64,000 bases of DNA from Novosphingobium sp. PhB165 (GCF_004341845.1 NZ_SLVB01000005.1:1-64000); one strand, 5' to 3'; positions 1-9,300 are shown, counted from the first letter of the stretch. Numbers and translations are program-made. The notes: generated by a model from the letters alone, not told the origin.

Positions 1-1
1 A

Positions 2-94
2 ACCCGCTACGACAAACTGGCCGAGAACTTCCTTGCCATGGTTCAACTCGCTTCAATACGGCTGTGGCTTCGCGTTTATGAGTCTACAGCCTAG
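2..94 (+). CDS. IS5-family transposase, C-terminal tail (cut by window start)
   Basis: An open frame enters from the left edge and ends at TAG 92-94, giving 30 residues that include NRYDKLAENF-type and LASIRLWLRVYESTA-type sequence. This is the usual C-terminus of IS5-family (IS427/IS1031-like) transposases, just after the catalytic glutamate region. The rest of the element lies outside the window, so intactness cannot be judged. A closely similar tail recurs at about 6381-6454 in the same orientation, so the polysaccharide genes between are bracketed by related elements. Confidence 0.75.
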   Translation, partial: TRYDKLAENFLAMVQLASIRLWLRVYESTA

Positions 95-256
95 CAATTC
101 ATAGCATTTGAGAACCGCTCTGACGCATCCAAGCTGCGCATATTGGTGCATTCCGTAGCCAAGATGAAACTGGCGATCCGGCGGGCCTTGCTTGCGATGT
201 CAACAACAATTACCGGCGAAGGCCGAGTAGCCCGCAGGGTTGGAGATGTCGGCAAA

Positions 257-1498
257 ATGATAGCCAGAATGTGTCGCGCAAAAAAAATTAGACTCGGTAT
301 TCGCGCCCAGCTTCTGGCGAGCCAAACCCTTGGCCAGATCATGCCGATTGCAGCCATTCCATTTTTGACGCGCATGGTCGATCCTGGAGAGATGGGGCAT
401 TATCAGATAGCGCTTTCCATCGCACTGGTTGCGCTTCCGTTCGCAATCTTTCAGGCGGATGTCTTCGTGCCCGTGGCACACGACGCAGACGAAGTGCAAA
501 CGCTGTTGCGCCGGGCGTTGCTGACCACATTGATTGTCGGCTCTGTTGCTACATCTGTCGCCTTTCTATTGCCGAGCGGAGGCGGAGCGGAAGCCGCTAT
601 AACGGCGTTTCTGTTGCTCGCCGTTATGTCGCTGACATCGTTGACCAATGCGGTGCTCATTCGCAAAAATGACATGTCCAGGCTCGTCCATCGCAACATG
701 GTGGGTGGCGCATTTGTGGCAATTATGCAGACGATGTTCGCCATGGTTCATCCGACAGCCATTTCGCTTGGTCTGGGGATGCTAATTGGCAGAGTCTTGT
801 GTCAAGTCCTGCTGAGATCAACAAGGCACTATGCCCCGCATTCGAATCGCAGCGAGGTGCCGAAGGACTTCTGGAGAGTCTTGACTGGGGCCGGGGCAAG
901 TGCACTAGGGACGTTTGCGTCGCAGATGCCTATGTTGTTGGTTGCCCCCGTTTATGGGGCTGCGGCTGCCGGGTATCTCGGCCTCGGGCAACGAGTCGTG
1001 GGCGCGCCAACTGGCTTGATCGGGCAAGGAGTTAACCAGATTATCGTCGCGGATGCATCGGCGATCATTCGCAGCGGACAATCCAAGCTCTGGACTGGCC
1101 TTCGCTGGCAGGTTCTCTTATTAATATCCTTGTCTCTGGCCGCTGCCATGGCCATTACAATTATCATTCCCCCACTCACTCCTTGGATCTTTGGCGCCCC
1201 TTGGGCGCCTGCGGGCAAGTATATGCAGATACTTGCAGTTCCGATGTGCTTGCAGCTTGTTGCCATACCAATGGTTCCACTCATGGCGATGCTTGGTATG
1301 CAAAAGGCAATGCTGAGTTTACAAATCTTCAGGATGGTCTGCATTGTCGGATGCATTTTTTTAGGGAGCAAGCTTTCACTAGGAATGCCTTTGACCGTCA
1401 CCTTGATTTCCGCAGTCTGGACCATGGCATATGTCGCGACAATTGGTTTAGCGATCGAGGGTATGCGGAAATACGACATGCAAGAACGAAGGGCGTAA
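257..1498 (+). CDS. Polysaccharide flippase (Wzx/MATE-like), multi-pass membrane protein
   Basis: This is a long hydrophobic protein with about 10-12 predicted membrane segments. The first begins near LLASQTLGQIMPIAAIPFL, typical of lipopolysaccharide/O-unit flippases of the MOP superfamily. These carry undecaprenyl-linked repeat units across the inner membrane for Wzy-dependent polymerisation. Start choice is uncertain: ATG 257 has GGAG about 11 bases upstream and puts the first helix near the N-terminus, while ATG 164 and TTG 143 are also open in frame. It is the first gene of the exopolysaccharide block and ends one base before the acyltransferase start. GC is lower than in the rest of the window, suggesting acquisition by transfer. 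Confidence 0.75.
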   Translation: MIARMCRAKKIRLGIRAQLLASQTLGQIMPIAAIPFLTRMVDPGEMGHYQIALSIALVALPFAIFQADVFVPVAHDADEVQTLLRRALLTTLIVGSVATSVAFLLPSGGGAEAAITAFLLLAVMSLTSLTNAVLIRKNDMSRLVHRNMVGGAFVAIMQTMFAMVHPTAISLGLGMLIGRVLCQVLLRSTRHYAPHSNRSEVPKDFWRVLTGAGASALGTFASQMPMLLVAPVYGAAAAGYLGLGQRVVGAPTGLIGQGVNQIIVADASAIIRSGQSKLWTGLRWQVLLLISLSLAAAMAITIIIPPLTPWIFGAPWAPAGKYMQILAVPMCLQLVAIPMVPLMAMLGMQKAMLSLQIFRMVCIVGCIFLGSKLSLGMPLTVTLISAVWTMAYVATIGLAIEGMRKYDMQERRA

Positions 1499-1499
1499 G

Positions 1500-1913
1500 A
1501 TGGTCAGTAAGCCGGCAATGCTCTTCATATTGGCCTCGCGTGGCGGCGTCGTCGGCCGCATGGCGCGCAGATTGCTCAGGGTGCTTTTCGGCTGCGACGT
1601 TTCGCCGGGCGCCAGGTTTTCTGGGCCGCCGAACCTACATCATCCTCTCGGAATTGTAGTGGGCATGGGCGCTGTGATCGGCCGCAATGTCACCATCTAT
1701 CAAGGCGTGACGATCGGCGGCAGCAAGTCGGGAAAATATCCGCAGATAGGTGATAACGCCATCGTCTACCCCAATGCCACGATTGTTGGGGGGGCGGTGA
1801 TTGGTGACAACGCCGTCATTGGTGCAAACGCGTTTGTCGTGGGAAATGTGCCCGCGAACGCCGTTGTTAAAGTTTCCCCGTCACCCATTTTTAATGTGGA
1901 AGATGAACGATGA
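1500..1913 (+). CDS. Hexapeptide-repeat acyltransferase (serine acetyltransferase-like)
   Basis: A protein of 137 residues with consecutive left-handed beta-helix hexapeptides (IGRNVTIYQGVTIG, IGDNAIVYPNATIVGG, IGDNAVIGANAFVVGN) and the HHPLGIVVG segment with the histidine pair usual in serine-acetyltransferase-like enzymes. The N-terminal helical domain of true CysE is absent, so a sugar O-acetyltransferase acting on the exopolysaccharide precursor is more likely than cysteine synthesis. ATG 1500 follows the flippase stop by one base, and its stop overlaps the next start by four bases, so it is translationally coupled to both neighbours. Confidence 0.7.
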   Translation: MVSKPAMLFILASRGGVVGRMARRLLRVLFGCDVSPGARFSGPPNLHHPLGIVVGMGAVIGRNVTIYQGVTIGGSKSGKYPQIGDNAIVYPNATIVGGAVIGDNAVIGANAFVVGNVPANAVVKVSPSPIFNVEDER

Positions 1914-2836
1914 ATCCCGACGTCAAGAACGCCGACTATCCTCTCATCAGCGTGGTCATCCCGACATCGGGCCGCTCTTCCCTGTTTCGTGCAGTGGAGT
2001 CTGCGCTTGCGCAGGAAGACGTTGACGTGGAAGTTCTTGCGGTCGTGAACAATACGGAGATTCTGCCTTCCTTTGACGATCCTCGGGTCAGGGTTATCGA
2101 TGGTCGGATGGCGCCAGGGCAAGGGCCGGCGCGACAAATGGGCGTTGAGAATGCGAGCGGCTCTGTCATCGCGCTGTTGGACGATGATGATTTTTGGGAG
2201 CCAAGGAAATGCATCGAACAGATTCGTGATGTCGAGAGATTTACGCCCATCAACAGCGATGGTTGGATCGCTGCAACCGGGGTGACCATTCACTATCCTG
2301 ATGGGCGTCAAGCGCTGCGCCCGAGAATTCACGGCGTTCCAGTCTCAACAATGAATCCTGAAGAATATCTCTTTATGCGAAAATCATTGCGGAGAGCCGA
2401 TAATTTTATTCAATCGTCGTCGTTGATGTTTCCAAAGCGTTTGGCCACCGTCGTTCCATTCAATACACTGCCCGAGGTGTGTACCGATTGGGGATGGGTC
2501 ATTGCGACAAATCGAACTACTGCATGTCAGGTGATTATTGGCGCAGGGCATCGTACTCATTACGATATCTCGCTTCCAGGCATATCCAAAACCAATCGTA
2601 CTCGGCAGATTCTTGCTTGGGCCGACAACGTGCTTTCGGACAGCCCTCGTCGAATAATGGGCGATTTTTGCGCCACCACCCCATTGCAGGTCACCGCGCA
2701 CTTTGGCGACGTCAAAGGTGCACTGGCGGTGCTTAGGCATGCATATGGCAAGGGAAGGCCTGGCTTACCCGCCACGCTGATGGCCGGCCGTACGTTGTTG
2801 CTTTGTCTCATGACTTACGTCACGGCTAGAAAGTAA
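1910..2836 (+). CDS. Family 2 glycosyltransferase (GT-A fold)
   Basis: A 308-residue protein beginning with the GT2 nucleotide-sugar-binding strand (PLISVVIPTSGR). An acidic LLDDDDFW block near residue 90 is the DXD-type metal/sugar-nucleotide site, and GQGPARQMGVENASG is the usual segment between them. No membrane segment is obvious, so it probably works on the cytoplasmic face on lipid-linked intermediates. ATG 1910 overlaps the upstream stop by four bases (ATGA). Donor and acceptor sugars cannot be deduced. The C-terminal 100 residues are basic and not recognised. Confidence 0.75.
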   Translation: MNPDVKNADYPLISVVIPTSGRSSLFRAVESALAQEDVDVEVLAVVNNTEILPSFDDPRVRVIDGRMAPGQGPARQMGVENASGSVIALLDDDDFWEPRKCIEQIRDVERFTPINSDGWIAATGVTIHYPDGRQALRPRIHGVPVSTMNPEEYLFMRKSLRRADNFIQSSSLMFPKRLATVVPFNTLPEVCTDWGWVIATNRTTACQVIIGAGHRTHYDISLPGISKTNRTRQILAWADNVLSDSPRRIMGDFCATTPLQVTAHFGDVKGALAVLRHAYGKGRPGLPATLMAGRTLLLCLMTYVTARK

Positions 2837-2866
2837 AAGTTTTGTTTAAAAATAGAATGGCTTGCC

Positions 2867-4135
2867 ATGCCTAGGACCGGCACAGAAGAAACCTTCGGCC
2901 TTCTCTGGAAGATGCCGCTCATATTGATTTTTCTTGCAGGCGGTTTCCTGCAGTACACTGGCATTTTATCTCAGACTCAGAGTAACTGGCTTGCTCTCGT
3001 CCTTTTTAGCCATGTCTTTCTTGCGCACACTGGTTGGAGGCAACTCAAATATGAGGTGCCGCTCATCATATTTCTGCTGTTCATAACGCTAGATTATTTT
3101 CGGCACAGCAGTCCAATATCCTATACCGTCACCTATTTTTATTACATAGTATGCACAATAATTGCTGCGGTGGCTGGGCGTGTTTATGCTTTGCGGATCG
3201 CATCATCGATCAGCACGGAATTATTCTTCAATATTGTGAAGGTATTCCTCTTCATCCAATTGATTGCTGTAACTGTCCAGAGGGTTTTCACAGAGCAATT
3301 TATTAGTTTTGCGCGAGTGCCCATCGGCTATATCGATGCAATTTTCGGCACATTTTTTCTGCAATCCGATGCCTCATTGGCGGCCGTGTGTGAGCTTTTG
3401 ACAATATCGACTTTCCTTTTCCGCTGTAGGTTGAGGGATCGTTTTATTGTCTCCGGGCTGTCTCTTTCGGTTATATTTTTGGTAAATTCCAACGCAGCCA
3501 AAGCTGCCATCATACTGATTTTTGCGCTATTGCTCGCGTACAGCATATATAGAAAATTTAATATCGCCGGACGCTATGGGCTGAACATCGTATTCTCAAT
3601 TGCTGTAACGTTATTTATACCTATCGCGTATAGTCCGTTATTGCATTTTCTTACTGACTTCTTCGCGCAAGCAACGAATGATTATTACCATCGAGGGGCA
3701 TGGCAAACCTCTGCGCGCTTCTCTCCCATGGGGCAGATGTTTGCCGAGGGGATTCATTTGTTTGGGCGAGGTGCTCTGACTTATTATAATCCCATCACGA
3801 AAAGATGGCTTTATAACGCTGGATTCAGCACGGTTTACAGCTTGTATCTGGATTTCGGATTGATTGGATTGCTCCTTTATTGTTTTTATCAATTCAATCT
3901 CGTATTAAAGTTTGCGAGAAATTATTTCGAATTCGTGATATTTATGTGCGTGTTCGTTTTGTTTATGACTTTTAATTTTGCTCTTACCGACTTGGCATTT
4001 GTTTTCACTTTCAACATGATCTTGCGCTTGAATTATCTGCGCGGAAGATCGAGTTCTCACATCTCCTACAAACGAACTCTCCGTCCGTTGAACATAAAAT
4101 CCAGAGGACACGTCGTCCCTCGTACGACAGGGTGA
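2867..4135 (+). CDS. O-antigen/exopolysaccharide polymerase (Wzy-like) membrane protein
   Basis: A 422-residue, very hydrophobic protein with about 10 membrane segments and one large periplasmic loop around residues 265-320 (containing YYHRGAWQTSARFSPMG). This is the layout of Wzy/O-antigen ligase-family polymerases, in which that loop holds catalytic residues. Sequence is poorly conserved, as usual in this family, so the call rests on topology plus position between two glycosyltransferases and downstream of a flippase. It is notably A+T-rich for this genome. The C-terminal tail after the last helix is basic and cytoplasmic. Confidence 0.65.
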   Translation: MPRTGTEETFGLLWKMPLILIFLAGGFLQYTGILSQTQSNWLALVLFSHVFLAHTGWRQLKYEVPLIIFLLFITLDYFRHSSPISYTVTYFYYIVCTIIAAVAGRVYALRIASSISTELFFNIVKVFLFIQLIAVTVQRVFTEQFISFARVPIGYIDAIFGTFFLQSDASLAAVCELLTISTFLFRCRLRDRFIVSGLSLSVIFLVNSNAAKAAIILIFALLLAYSIYRKFNIAGRYGLNIVFSIAVTLFIPIAYSPLLHFLTDFFAQATNDYYHRGAWQTSARFSPMGQMFAEGIHLFGRGALTYYNPITKRWLYNAGFSTVYSLYLDFGLIGLLLYCFYQFNLVLKFARNYFEFVIFMCVFVLFMTFNFALTDLAFVFTFNMILRLNYLRGRSSSHISYKRTLRPLNIKSRGHVVPRTTG

Positions 4136-4197
4136 CACTTGTTTAGGTATTTGAGCGGGGAAATCTCAAGCAGTGTCACACAGAAGAGAATTGGGTC

Positions 4198-5097
4198 ATG
4201 AAGACGTTTTCTGATGTCAGCGTTATATGTGCAAATTATAACAACGGACCATATCTCGATGACTTCTTTTTGGCGTTTGAGATGTCAACTCTCGCTCCAA
4301 AAGAGCTGATATTCGTCGATGATGGGTCGACGGACAATTCTCTGGCTATCTCTCGGAAGTTCGCTGTTCGACTGCCATTCCTCAAGATCGTTCCTTTAGA
4401 GCGCAATCAGGGATTCGGTAATGCGCTCAACGTCGGGATTGAACGAGCGACCGGCCAGTTCATCATGCGCATTGACCCCGATGACGTGATGTTGCCGGAG
4501 CGGATCGAGGTGCAGCATGAGTTGCTCGCTTCCGGCCGATACGACGTTGTCGGCTCCAATGCGGAAATCTTTCATTCCGATACTGGGAGAGTGCTTGGAA
4601 CGACCAACTTCCCCATAACCCACGATGCGATCAGAACGAAGATCCGTGCAGGTGAGCACGGAGTGCTTCATCCTACCGTCATGGGGCGCGCAGAATTCTT
4701 CAAATCGCAACCCTATGTGCAGGCGCATGTGCCCGCGGAGGATTACGACATTTTCGCGCGCATGCTGGTTGCGGGGGCACGTTTCGCCAATGTCGACAGG
4801 GTGCTGATGCGTTATCGCGTACACGAGAAAAGTGCCTCGAATATTCTACCATTCTCGACGATCACTAAGACGTACAGGTTGCGCGACTCCATCTTCAATA
4901 CTCGAACACCGAAATGGTGGATCAGGGTATATTTCATACACATTAAATTCTATCGAAAATACCTGTTCGCAAATGACTCTGCACGCAAGTTAGCTTTCCT
5001 CTGCATATCTACATTCTTCTACCCGTCAAAACTCTGGTCACGCATCTTGCGTGCAATGGTTCGGGGGCGCGCTAATAAAGGTAATATCCATGGCTAA
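4198..5097 (+). CDS. Family 2 glycosyltransferase
   Basis: A 299-residue GT-A protein: VSVICANYNNGPYLDDF at the N-terminus, LIFVDDGSTDNS as the conserved GT2 strand-turn, GFGNALNVGIERATG in the middle, and MRIDPDDVM as the metal-binding DXD region. AEDYDIFARM near residue 182 matches the ED motif in which the catalytic base lies in this family. Its stop codon overlaps the following acyltransferase start. The substrate is unknown. A long spacer (about 60 bases) separates it from the polymerase, the only real gap in the block. Confidence 0.8.
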   Translation: MKTFSDVSVICANYNNGPYLDDFFLAFEMSTLAPKELIFVDDGSTDNSLAISRKFAVRLPFLKIVPLERNQGFGNALNVGIERATGQFIMRIDPDDVMLPERIEVQHELLASGRYDVVGSNAEIFHSDTGRVLGTTNFPITHDAIRTKIRAGEHGVLHPTVMGRAEFFKSQPYVQAHVPAEDYDIFARMLVAGARFANVDRVLMRYRVHEKSASNILPFSTITKTYRLRDSIFNTRTPKWWIRVYFIHIKFYRKYLFANDSARKLAFLCISTFFYPSKLWSRILRAMVRGRANKGNIHG

Positions 5098-5605
5098 GTG
5101 GTCTATGATTGCTCTGATCATGGAAGATATTAAATGCAATCCGCACGCGAAATCGAAATTTGTACTGGTTTTTTATCGGATTGCGTTTGCTTGCGGAGCA
5201 AGCTCGTCGCCAATCGTGCGCGGAATAACTATGCCCATTCGGGTTGCCTACCGTATTGTCGTCGACTGGTTCATGGGAATCGATATTCCGACCAAGGTGC
5301 GTATCGGTCGAAGGCCCGTACTTTACCATAGTACAGCGTTGGTCATCAACGAGGGTGTTGTCATTGGCGATGATTGCATCATGCGCCACTCTGTAACAAT
5401 CGGCAACAAGTTGACGAAAGATGGCGAAAGTGCGGCACCGTTAGTTGGCGATAGAGTCGAATTTGGAGCGGGCGCAATTATATTAGGGCCGATTACCATC
5501 GGAGATGATGCGAAGATCGGAGCCGGCAGCGTGGTAACAAAGAGCGTTGCCCCAAGGGCTATTATGGTAGGCAACCCATCCAGAGATATTCGAGCCGGCT
5601 CATAA
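5090..5605 (+). CDS. Hexapeptide-repeat acetyltransferase (serine O-acetyltransferase/WcaB-like)
   Basis: A 171-residue protein with an N-terminal helical part (MIALIMEDIKCNPHAKSKF) followed by hexapeptide turns (VIGDDCIMRHSVTIGN, VEFGAGAIILGPITIGDDAKIGAGSVV) and the terminal IMVGNPSRDIR loop. This order matches serine acetyltransferases and the colanic-acid enzyme WcaB. In this context O-acetylation of an exopolysaccharide sugar is the best reading. ATG 5090 lies inside the end of the glycosyltransferase gene, implying coupled translation. It is the last gene of the polysaccharide block. Confidence 0.72.
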   Translation: MAKWSMIALIMEDIKCNPHAKSKFVLVFYRIAFACGASSSPIVRGITMPIRVAYRIVVDWFMGIDIPTKVRIGRRPVLYHSTALVINEGVVIGDDCIMRHSVTIGNKLTKDGESAAPLVGDRVEFGAGAIILGPITIGDDAKIGAGSVVTKSVAPRAIMVGNPSRDIRAGS

Positions 5606-5739
5606 TCGCTCATTGCCCGCTGGACGCTTTGAAAAGAGGTCTGAACCCCGCCGGGATTGCCGGAGGCTAGGTCGGGAACTCATAAAAGTTGCTGCCCCCT
5701 CGGCCCTGTGACAGATCTGCCCGCGCTGGAGGAGGAAAG

Positions 5740-6063
5740 ATGGCCGAAATGCCTTTCGTGGAACGCAGGTTCGAGCTTGATGGCGGTGATTTGATCGTCT
5801 GTTTCTTCGCGCCATCAAGGGCACCTGGTGGCGAGTTCCAGTGCCGATATATCATAGGATGGCCAGAACGAGAGGTGCGCCGGTATGCCTGTGGGGAGGA
5901 TGGTCTCCAGGCGCTCATACTGGCCATGCGGACAGTCCATTCCGACCTTGTCGCGAGCGATGCTTACAAGGCTGGACGCCTTACGTGGTGTGATCAGGCC
6001 GACCTTGATCTCCCGCCCACGTGGGGCGTCGGACCGCTATACGACCCGCCGGCACAGCCATAA
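5740..6063 (+). CDS. Hypothetical small protein (about 107 residues)
   Basis: A small soluble protein starting at ATG 5740, which has GGAGGAAAG immediately upstream and so is clearly a better start than upstream codons. It contains an acidic N-terminal half (PFVERRFELDGGDLIVCFF) and a CRYIIGWPE/RRYACGEDGLQALILAM segment. The pattern recalls short DUF6968-like alphaproteobacterial proteins, but I cannot confirm the family. It sits between the polysaccharide block and an IS5 remnant and may be ordinary chromosomal flank or cargo. Confidence 0.55.
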   Translation: MAEMPFVERRFELDGGDLIVCFFAPSRAPGGEFQCRYIIGWPEREVRRYACGEDGLQALILAMRTVHSDLVASDAYKAGRLTWCDQADLDLPPTWGVGPLYDPPAQP

Positions 6064-6101
6064 ACCTTTTCAGGCTGATGAGATTCTGGTTCAGGGTCGG
6101 C

Positions 6102-6454
6102 ATGAGCGGATATGATCTGACCGACTTAGAGTGGCGCGTTATCGAGCCGCTGCTTCCCAACAAGCCGCGAGGCGTGCCGCGCGTCGATGATCGTCGCGCG
6201 CTGAACGGCTTCTTCTGGGTGCTGCGATCCGGTGCGCCGTGGCGAGACTTGCCGGAGCGCTATGGCCCACGCACTACCTGCTACAACCGCTTTGTGAGAT
6301 GGCGCAGGGCTCGCGTCTGGGATCGGATGATGGACGCCATCAATGCGACATCAGAGCGAGGGACCGCCGGGGGGGCAGGTCACTCGCCATGCTCCAACTA
6401 GCCTCAATGCGCCTTTGGCTCCGTGTTTATGAGTCTACGGCCCAGTTGTCCTAA
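6102..6454 (+). pseudogene. IS5-family transposase remnant with the catalytic middle deleted
   Basis: From ATG 6102 the frame encodes the normal OrfA-type N-terminus of IS427-group transposases (MSGYDLTDLEWRVIEPLLP, WVLRSGAPWRDLPERYG, TCYNRFVRW). After about 87 residues it runs out of register at a G-rich run near 6365-6378. The C-terminal tail (LASMRLWLRVYESTA) then resumes in another frame and stops at 6452-6454. The whole DDE-bearing OrfB middle, roughly 150 residues, is missing, so the element cannot transpose. Its tail differs in several residues from the copy at 2-94, so the two are related but not identical. Confidence 0.85.
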
Positions 6455-6930
6455 ATTGGGCAGCCAGTGGGAGATCGTTCATCATTGCGTAGTTGCCCTG
6501 CTCGGCTTCGACGGGAGAATGTTCTCGATGGGCTCCAAGCAGCCGACTGATGAACCGATCCACACATTCCGGCGTGGCGTATTTGGTGGCTTCGCGCGGG
6601 CGCCAAGGTCCTCTTCGGCATATCATTTCGGCCTTGTGACTGTCGTTGATCGTCTTGCCGAAGCGTTGTCGTAGCCGTCGCAGACGTTGCCGAACGGACC
6701 GTTCGATGCCGGCTTCAGTAAGGCCTTCGGTGTACTTGATGCACGCGTATTGCGATCCACGGTTGCCGTGTTGAACCAGGCCGCCGTGGTGAACGGGGCC
6801 GTCGGTCGTGGCTGGCCTGCTCCAATGCATCCAACGCGGAGCGGACGTGCGCTGTTCGGCTGGCGCGTCAGCCCACGATATAGCAGGTTTAGACGTCGAT
6901 AACGAAGGTGATGTCCTTGAGCTTCTTTCG
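6435..6930 (-). pseudogene. Decayed IS3-family transposase (OrfB C-terminal part)
   Basis: The minus strand preserves landmarks of an IS3-family OrfB integrase core: KDITFVIDV, SALDALEQA, HGNRGSQYACIKYTE in place of the usual HSDRGSQY, GDSYDNA-like residues in a shifted frame, then KTINDSHKAEMICRRGPW and EYATPECVDRF. These are spread over at least three frames with internal stops. The second catalytic aspartate reads as asparagine and the ETI glutamate as lysine, so it is dead twice over. Its 3' end abuts the IS5 remnant, suggesting nested insertion or deletion. Confidence 0.75.
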
Positions 6931-7064
6931 GTCTCCGTGGGCCCCCACCGCGCTTGCCGCCGTCCACCTCAAGCATCTTCACCCATTCGTGCGGCTAACC
7001 GTTCGCGCCAAAAAAAGCCGGTTCTTCGAGACATCTACTCTCGCCACTTGGTGAATTCGTACAT

Positions 7065-8510
7065 TCATTCTCTCACCACTAATTTCGCATCTTTTACTCT
7101 GCTGCTGAATTTTCCGCCCCGCAGAGTTCCTCCGTTACCCCTAAAAAGAACGCCATGACTCCGAAAATCAGTGAGATTAGGGTCGGTAACGAGGATATTT
7201 TTTGATGATAGCTTCGAATATCCATTCTCAATACGGATGGGTCGTCCGCGTTCATCAAACATGCCATTCAACCAGCCGTCGCTGACAACCACTGCATCGT
7301 CGCATCCATGTACGTTTATATTACTAAGAATTAAATCTTCGGCACCTTGAACGTAAATTCCAACAGATTTTCCGCTTTTATATATTTGATTTCCTTCAAT
7401 ATAGACATTATCGAGCTTTATATTATTCATATATCCGCCGCTGTTTCCAGTTATTACTATGTATCCCATAGTGTTGGCGTACAGGGTTGGCTTTTTTGCA
7501 TGATTGTCGATAATTTTCGCAAAGCGTATGGCAATATCTTCGACAACGGCTGATTTTGCGAAGTAATGTTCGCCTTCGAGGAGTTTTAAATCTAGCTTAT
7601 GGCCCTTGGCCGACGACTCGCGGCTATCTGCTAATGATATGGTGTGGTTATCATTCTTGATAACGAAATAGTGCTTTCCCGGTGTCAGGGGTCCTCGGGA
7701 ATTACTGCCGTAACAGTATAAGATGGGGGTGCCATTGGGCAGGTCGGGGTCAATAACGGAAATATCATTGCCGACAATATTTGCTTTGTTAATTTCCATT
7801 GTCCCGGAAACTACTGGCTCGATGCCGATAACTTCTCTATAACAATCAGTCGCAGTGACGTCTATTATCGCTCCACTTACTGATCCAAGTTGAACCCCAA
7901 AGTCGCCGCTATTATTAATTCTTGCCTTGATAAAGCAATTGCGAGAATGGCGCCTCTCAGGAAAGAATGGCGATATTCCGATAGCCCCGCCCTGGGCGCC
8001 GGGCTCGCTTGTTACTGCGCCGTCAAAGTAGAGACGCTCTATATTATCTATTACTATCCCGTGCTCAGCAAATGGTCCGCACCTGTGAAAATTAATCCCC
8101 ATAATGCAAACCGATAATGGGTCTTTTTTATTTGATCGTCCAATTATCTTTTTGCCTTTTTCTGAAAACCAACCAAAAATTATGGGACTCGATGTTTCAT
8201 CTCCAACCCAGTACATGGAATGGATATTAATCTGCTCGGTCGTTTTGTAGGAGGCTCTTGGCTTAAATTTGATGCCATATCCTTGTTGAGCCATCGTCTC
8301 GGCTCGCGCAAATGCCCTGGCATTGTCTGTCCCTCGGCCGGTGTTCGGATCCCCATCGCCCACACCTCCGAGTGCTTCAAATTCAATCATGTGATGTGGC
8401 TGAGGCGGTGGCGCTCCAATACCAGATGCTACGATCGCTTTTGCTTGAGATGAAAATATTAAACTGCAACACGTTAGGGTAAGTGAAGATATAAAGCTTC
8501 GCCGTTCCAT
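7065..8510 (-). CDS. Exported right-handed beta-helix protein, possible polysaccharide lyase
   Basis: A 481-residue protein with an ERRSFISS twin-arginine-like motif at the very N-terminus, a short hydrophobic stretch and an AKA cleavage site, so probably Tat-exported. The mature part opens with a pectate-lyase-superfamily entry (FEALGGVGDGDPNTG, then GIKFKPRASYKT) and continues as short beta-strand repeats rich in Asn, Gly and Ile (NIKLDNVYIEGN, LILSNINVHGCDDAVVVSDG), characteristic of parallel beta-helices. Families with this fold include exopolysaccharide lyases and phage-like depolymerases; activity here is an inference from the nearby polysaccharide genes. It is A+T-rich and intact despite lying between decayed insertion sequences. 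Confidence 0.7.
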   Translation of the reverse strand: MERRSFISSLTLTCCSLIFSSQAKAIVASGIGAPPPQPHHMIEFEALGGVGDGDPNTGRGTDNARAFARAETMAQQGYGIKFKPRASYKTTEQINIHSMYWVGDETSSPIIFGWFSEKGKKIIGRSNKKDPLSVCIMGINFHRCGPFAEHGIVIDNIERLYFDGAVTSEPGAQGGAIGISPFFPERRHSRNCFIKARINNSGDFGVQLGSVSGAIIDVTATDCYREVIGIEPVVSGTMEINKANIVGNDISVIDPDLPNGTPILYCYGSNSRGPLTPGKHYFVIKNDNHTISLADSRESSAKGHKLDLKLLEGEHYFAKSAVVEDIAIRFAKIIDNHAKKPTLYANTMGYIVITGNSGGYMNNIKLDNVYIEGNQIYKSGKSVGIYVQGAEDLILSNINVHGCDDAVVVSDGWLNGMFDERGRPIRIENGYSKLSSKNILVTDPNLTDFRSHGVLFRGNGGTLRGGKFSSRVKDAKLVVRE

Positions 8511-8829
8511 AAATTCCTCTTAAAATAATAATTTGTAAATCAAAAATTATTTATGTTGTCGCAATTCAATATTCATTAAATTTCCTACAATGATATAGAA
8601 AATTCACATCTTGGATTTATTTATCTTATTATTGTAGGCCGTGGTTTAGGTGGCGTTCGATGTGTCCACCTGAGTCTTCACCCGTGTCGCGATAGGACGG
8701 TTCCACCCACCCTGCGATGAGCAATCTGAACGGATAATTACTGCGATCGATCTCGATGGCATTGCGATCAATCCCTTTCTGAGCTCGCCGTTGTACGTTT
8801 TTGATTGGGTCTAGGTCCAGAAAGCGGTG
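8511..8829. other. A+T-rich upstream region of the beta-helix gene; no gene seen
   Basis: The first 130 bases (8511-8640) are strongly A+T-rich and presumably hold the promoter of the beta-helix gene, with AGAGGAAT-type sequence on the minus strand just before its ATG. From about 8640 composition returns to normal and merges into the IS6-like remnant. I see no convincing coding frame here. Confidence 0.5.
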
Positions 8830-9300
8830 TTTTTTGCGACGTGATGATCGAGGAACAAGATGCGTGCCCCTGATACCGGATTGCACGCACCATGGACGGG
8901 CCTTAGCGTAGGGTGCGGATGGCCCCACAGCCCTTGCTTGTGGTGTACGCTGAAGGCATCGATTTGAATCCATGCACAGGCTTGATCAACATTTTGAGCT
9001 TGCCATGGACGGACACGATCACCGTGTTCAGATATTTTGCATACCGCTGCTCCGTTTCTGGGGCCTGCTTCCCTTCCCGTTTCCACTTGGGAATTAGGGC
9101 GCGGTAGCTTGGTGCTTGATGGCCTGGGTTTCGATGGCTTCTCCCAGTCCATCGGGCCACGCAGGACTTTGTACAAATGCGGCTTTGGTGCTGCGGGTCG
9201 GCCGCAGGTAGGAATGGATCGTGGCCTCGACGCTCTGCTTGCGCGAGAATGGATATCCAGACACGGGAATCTGGCCATAATCGGTGCGACCGAGTTGGTT
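8830..9300 (-). pseudogene. Decayed IS6-family transposase
   Basis: Three minus-strand frames together rebuild an IS6-family DDE transposase: YLRPTRSTKAA and RGPMDWEKPSK (around the second aspartate region), SYRALIPKWKREGKQAPETE, then YAKYLNTVI in place of the usual VKYLNN, HGKLKMLIKPVHGFKSM and the C-terminal AGIE/LRKGQA-like end. Several frameshifts and substitutions separate these pieces and the N-terminal helix-turn-helix is not visible. No terminal inverted repeats were identified by eye. Confidence 0.65.
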
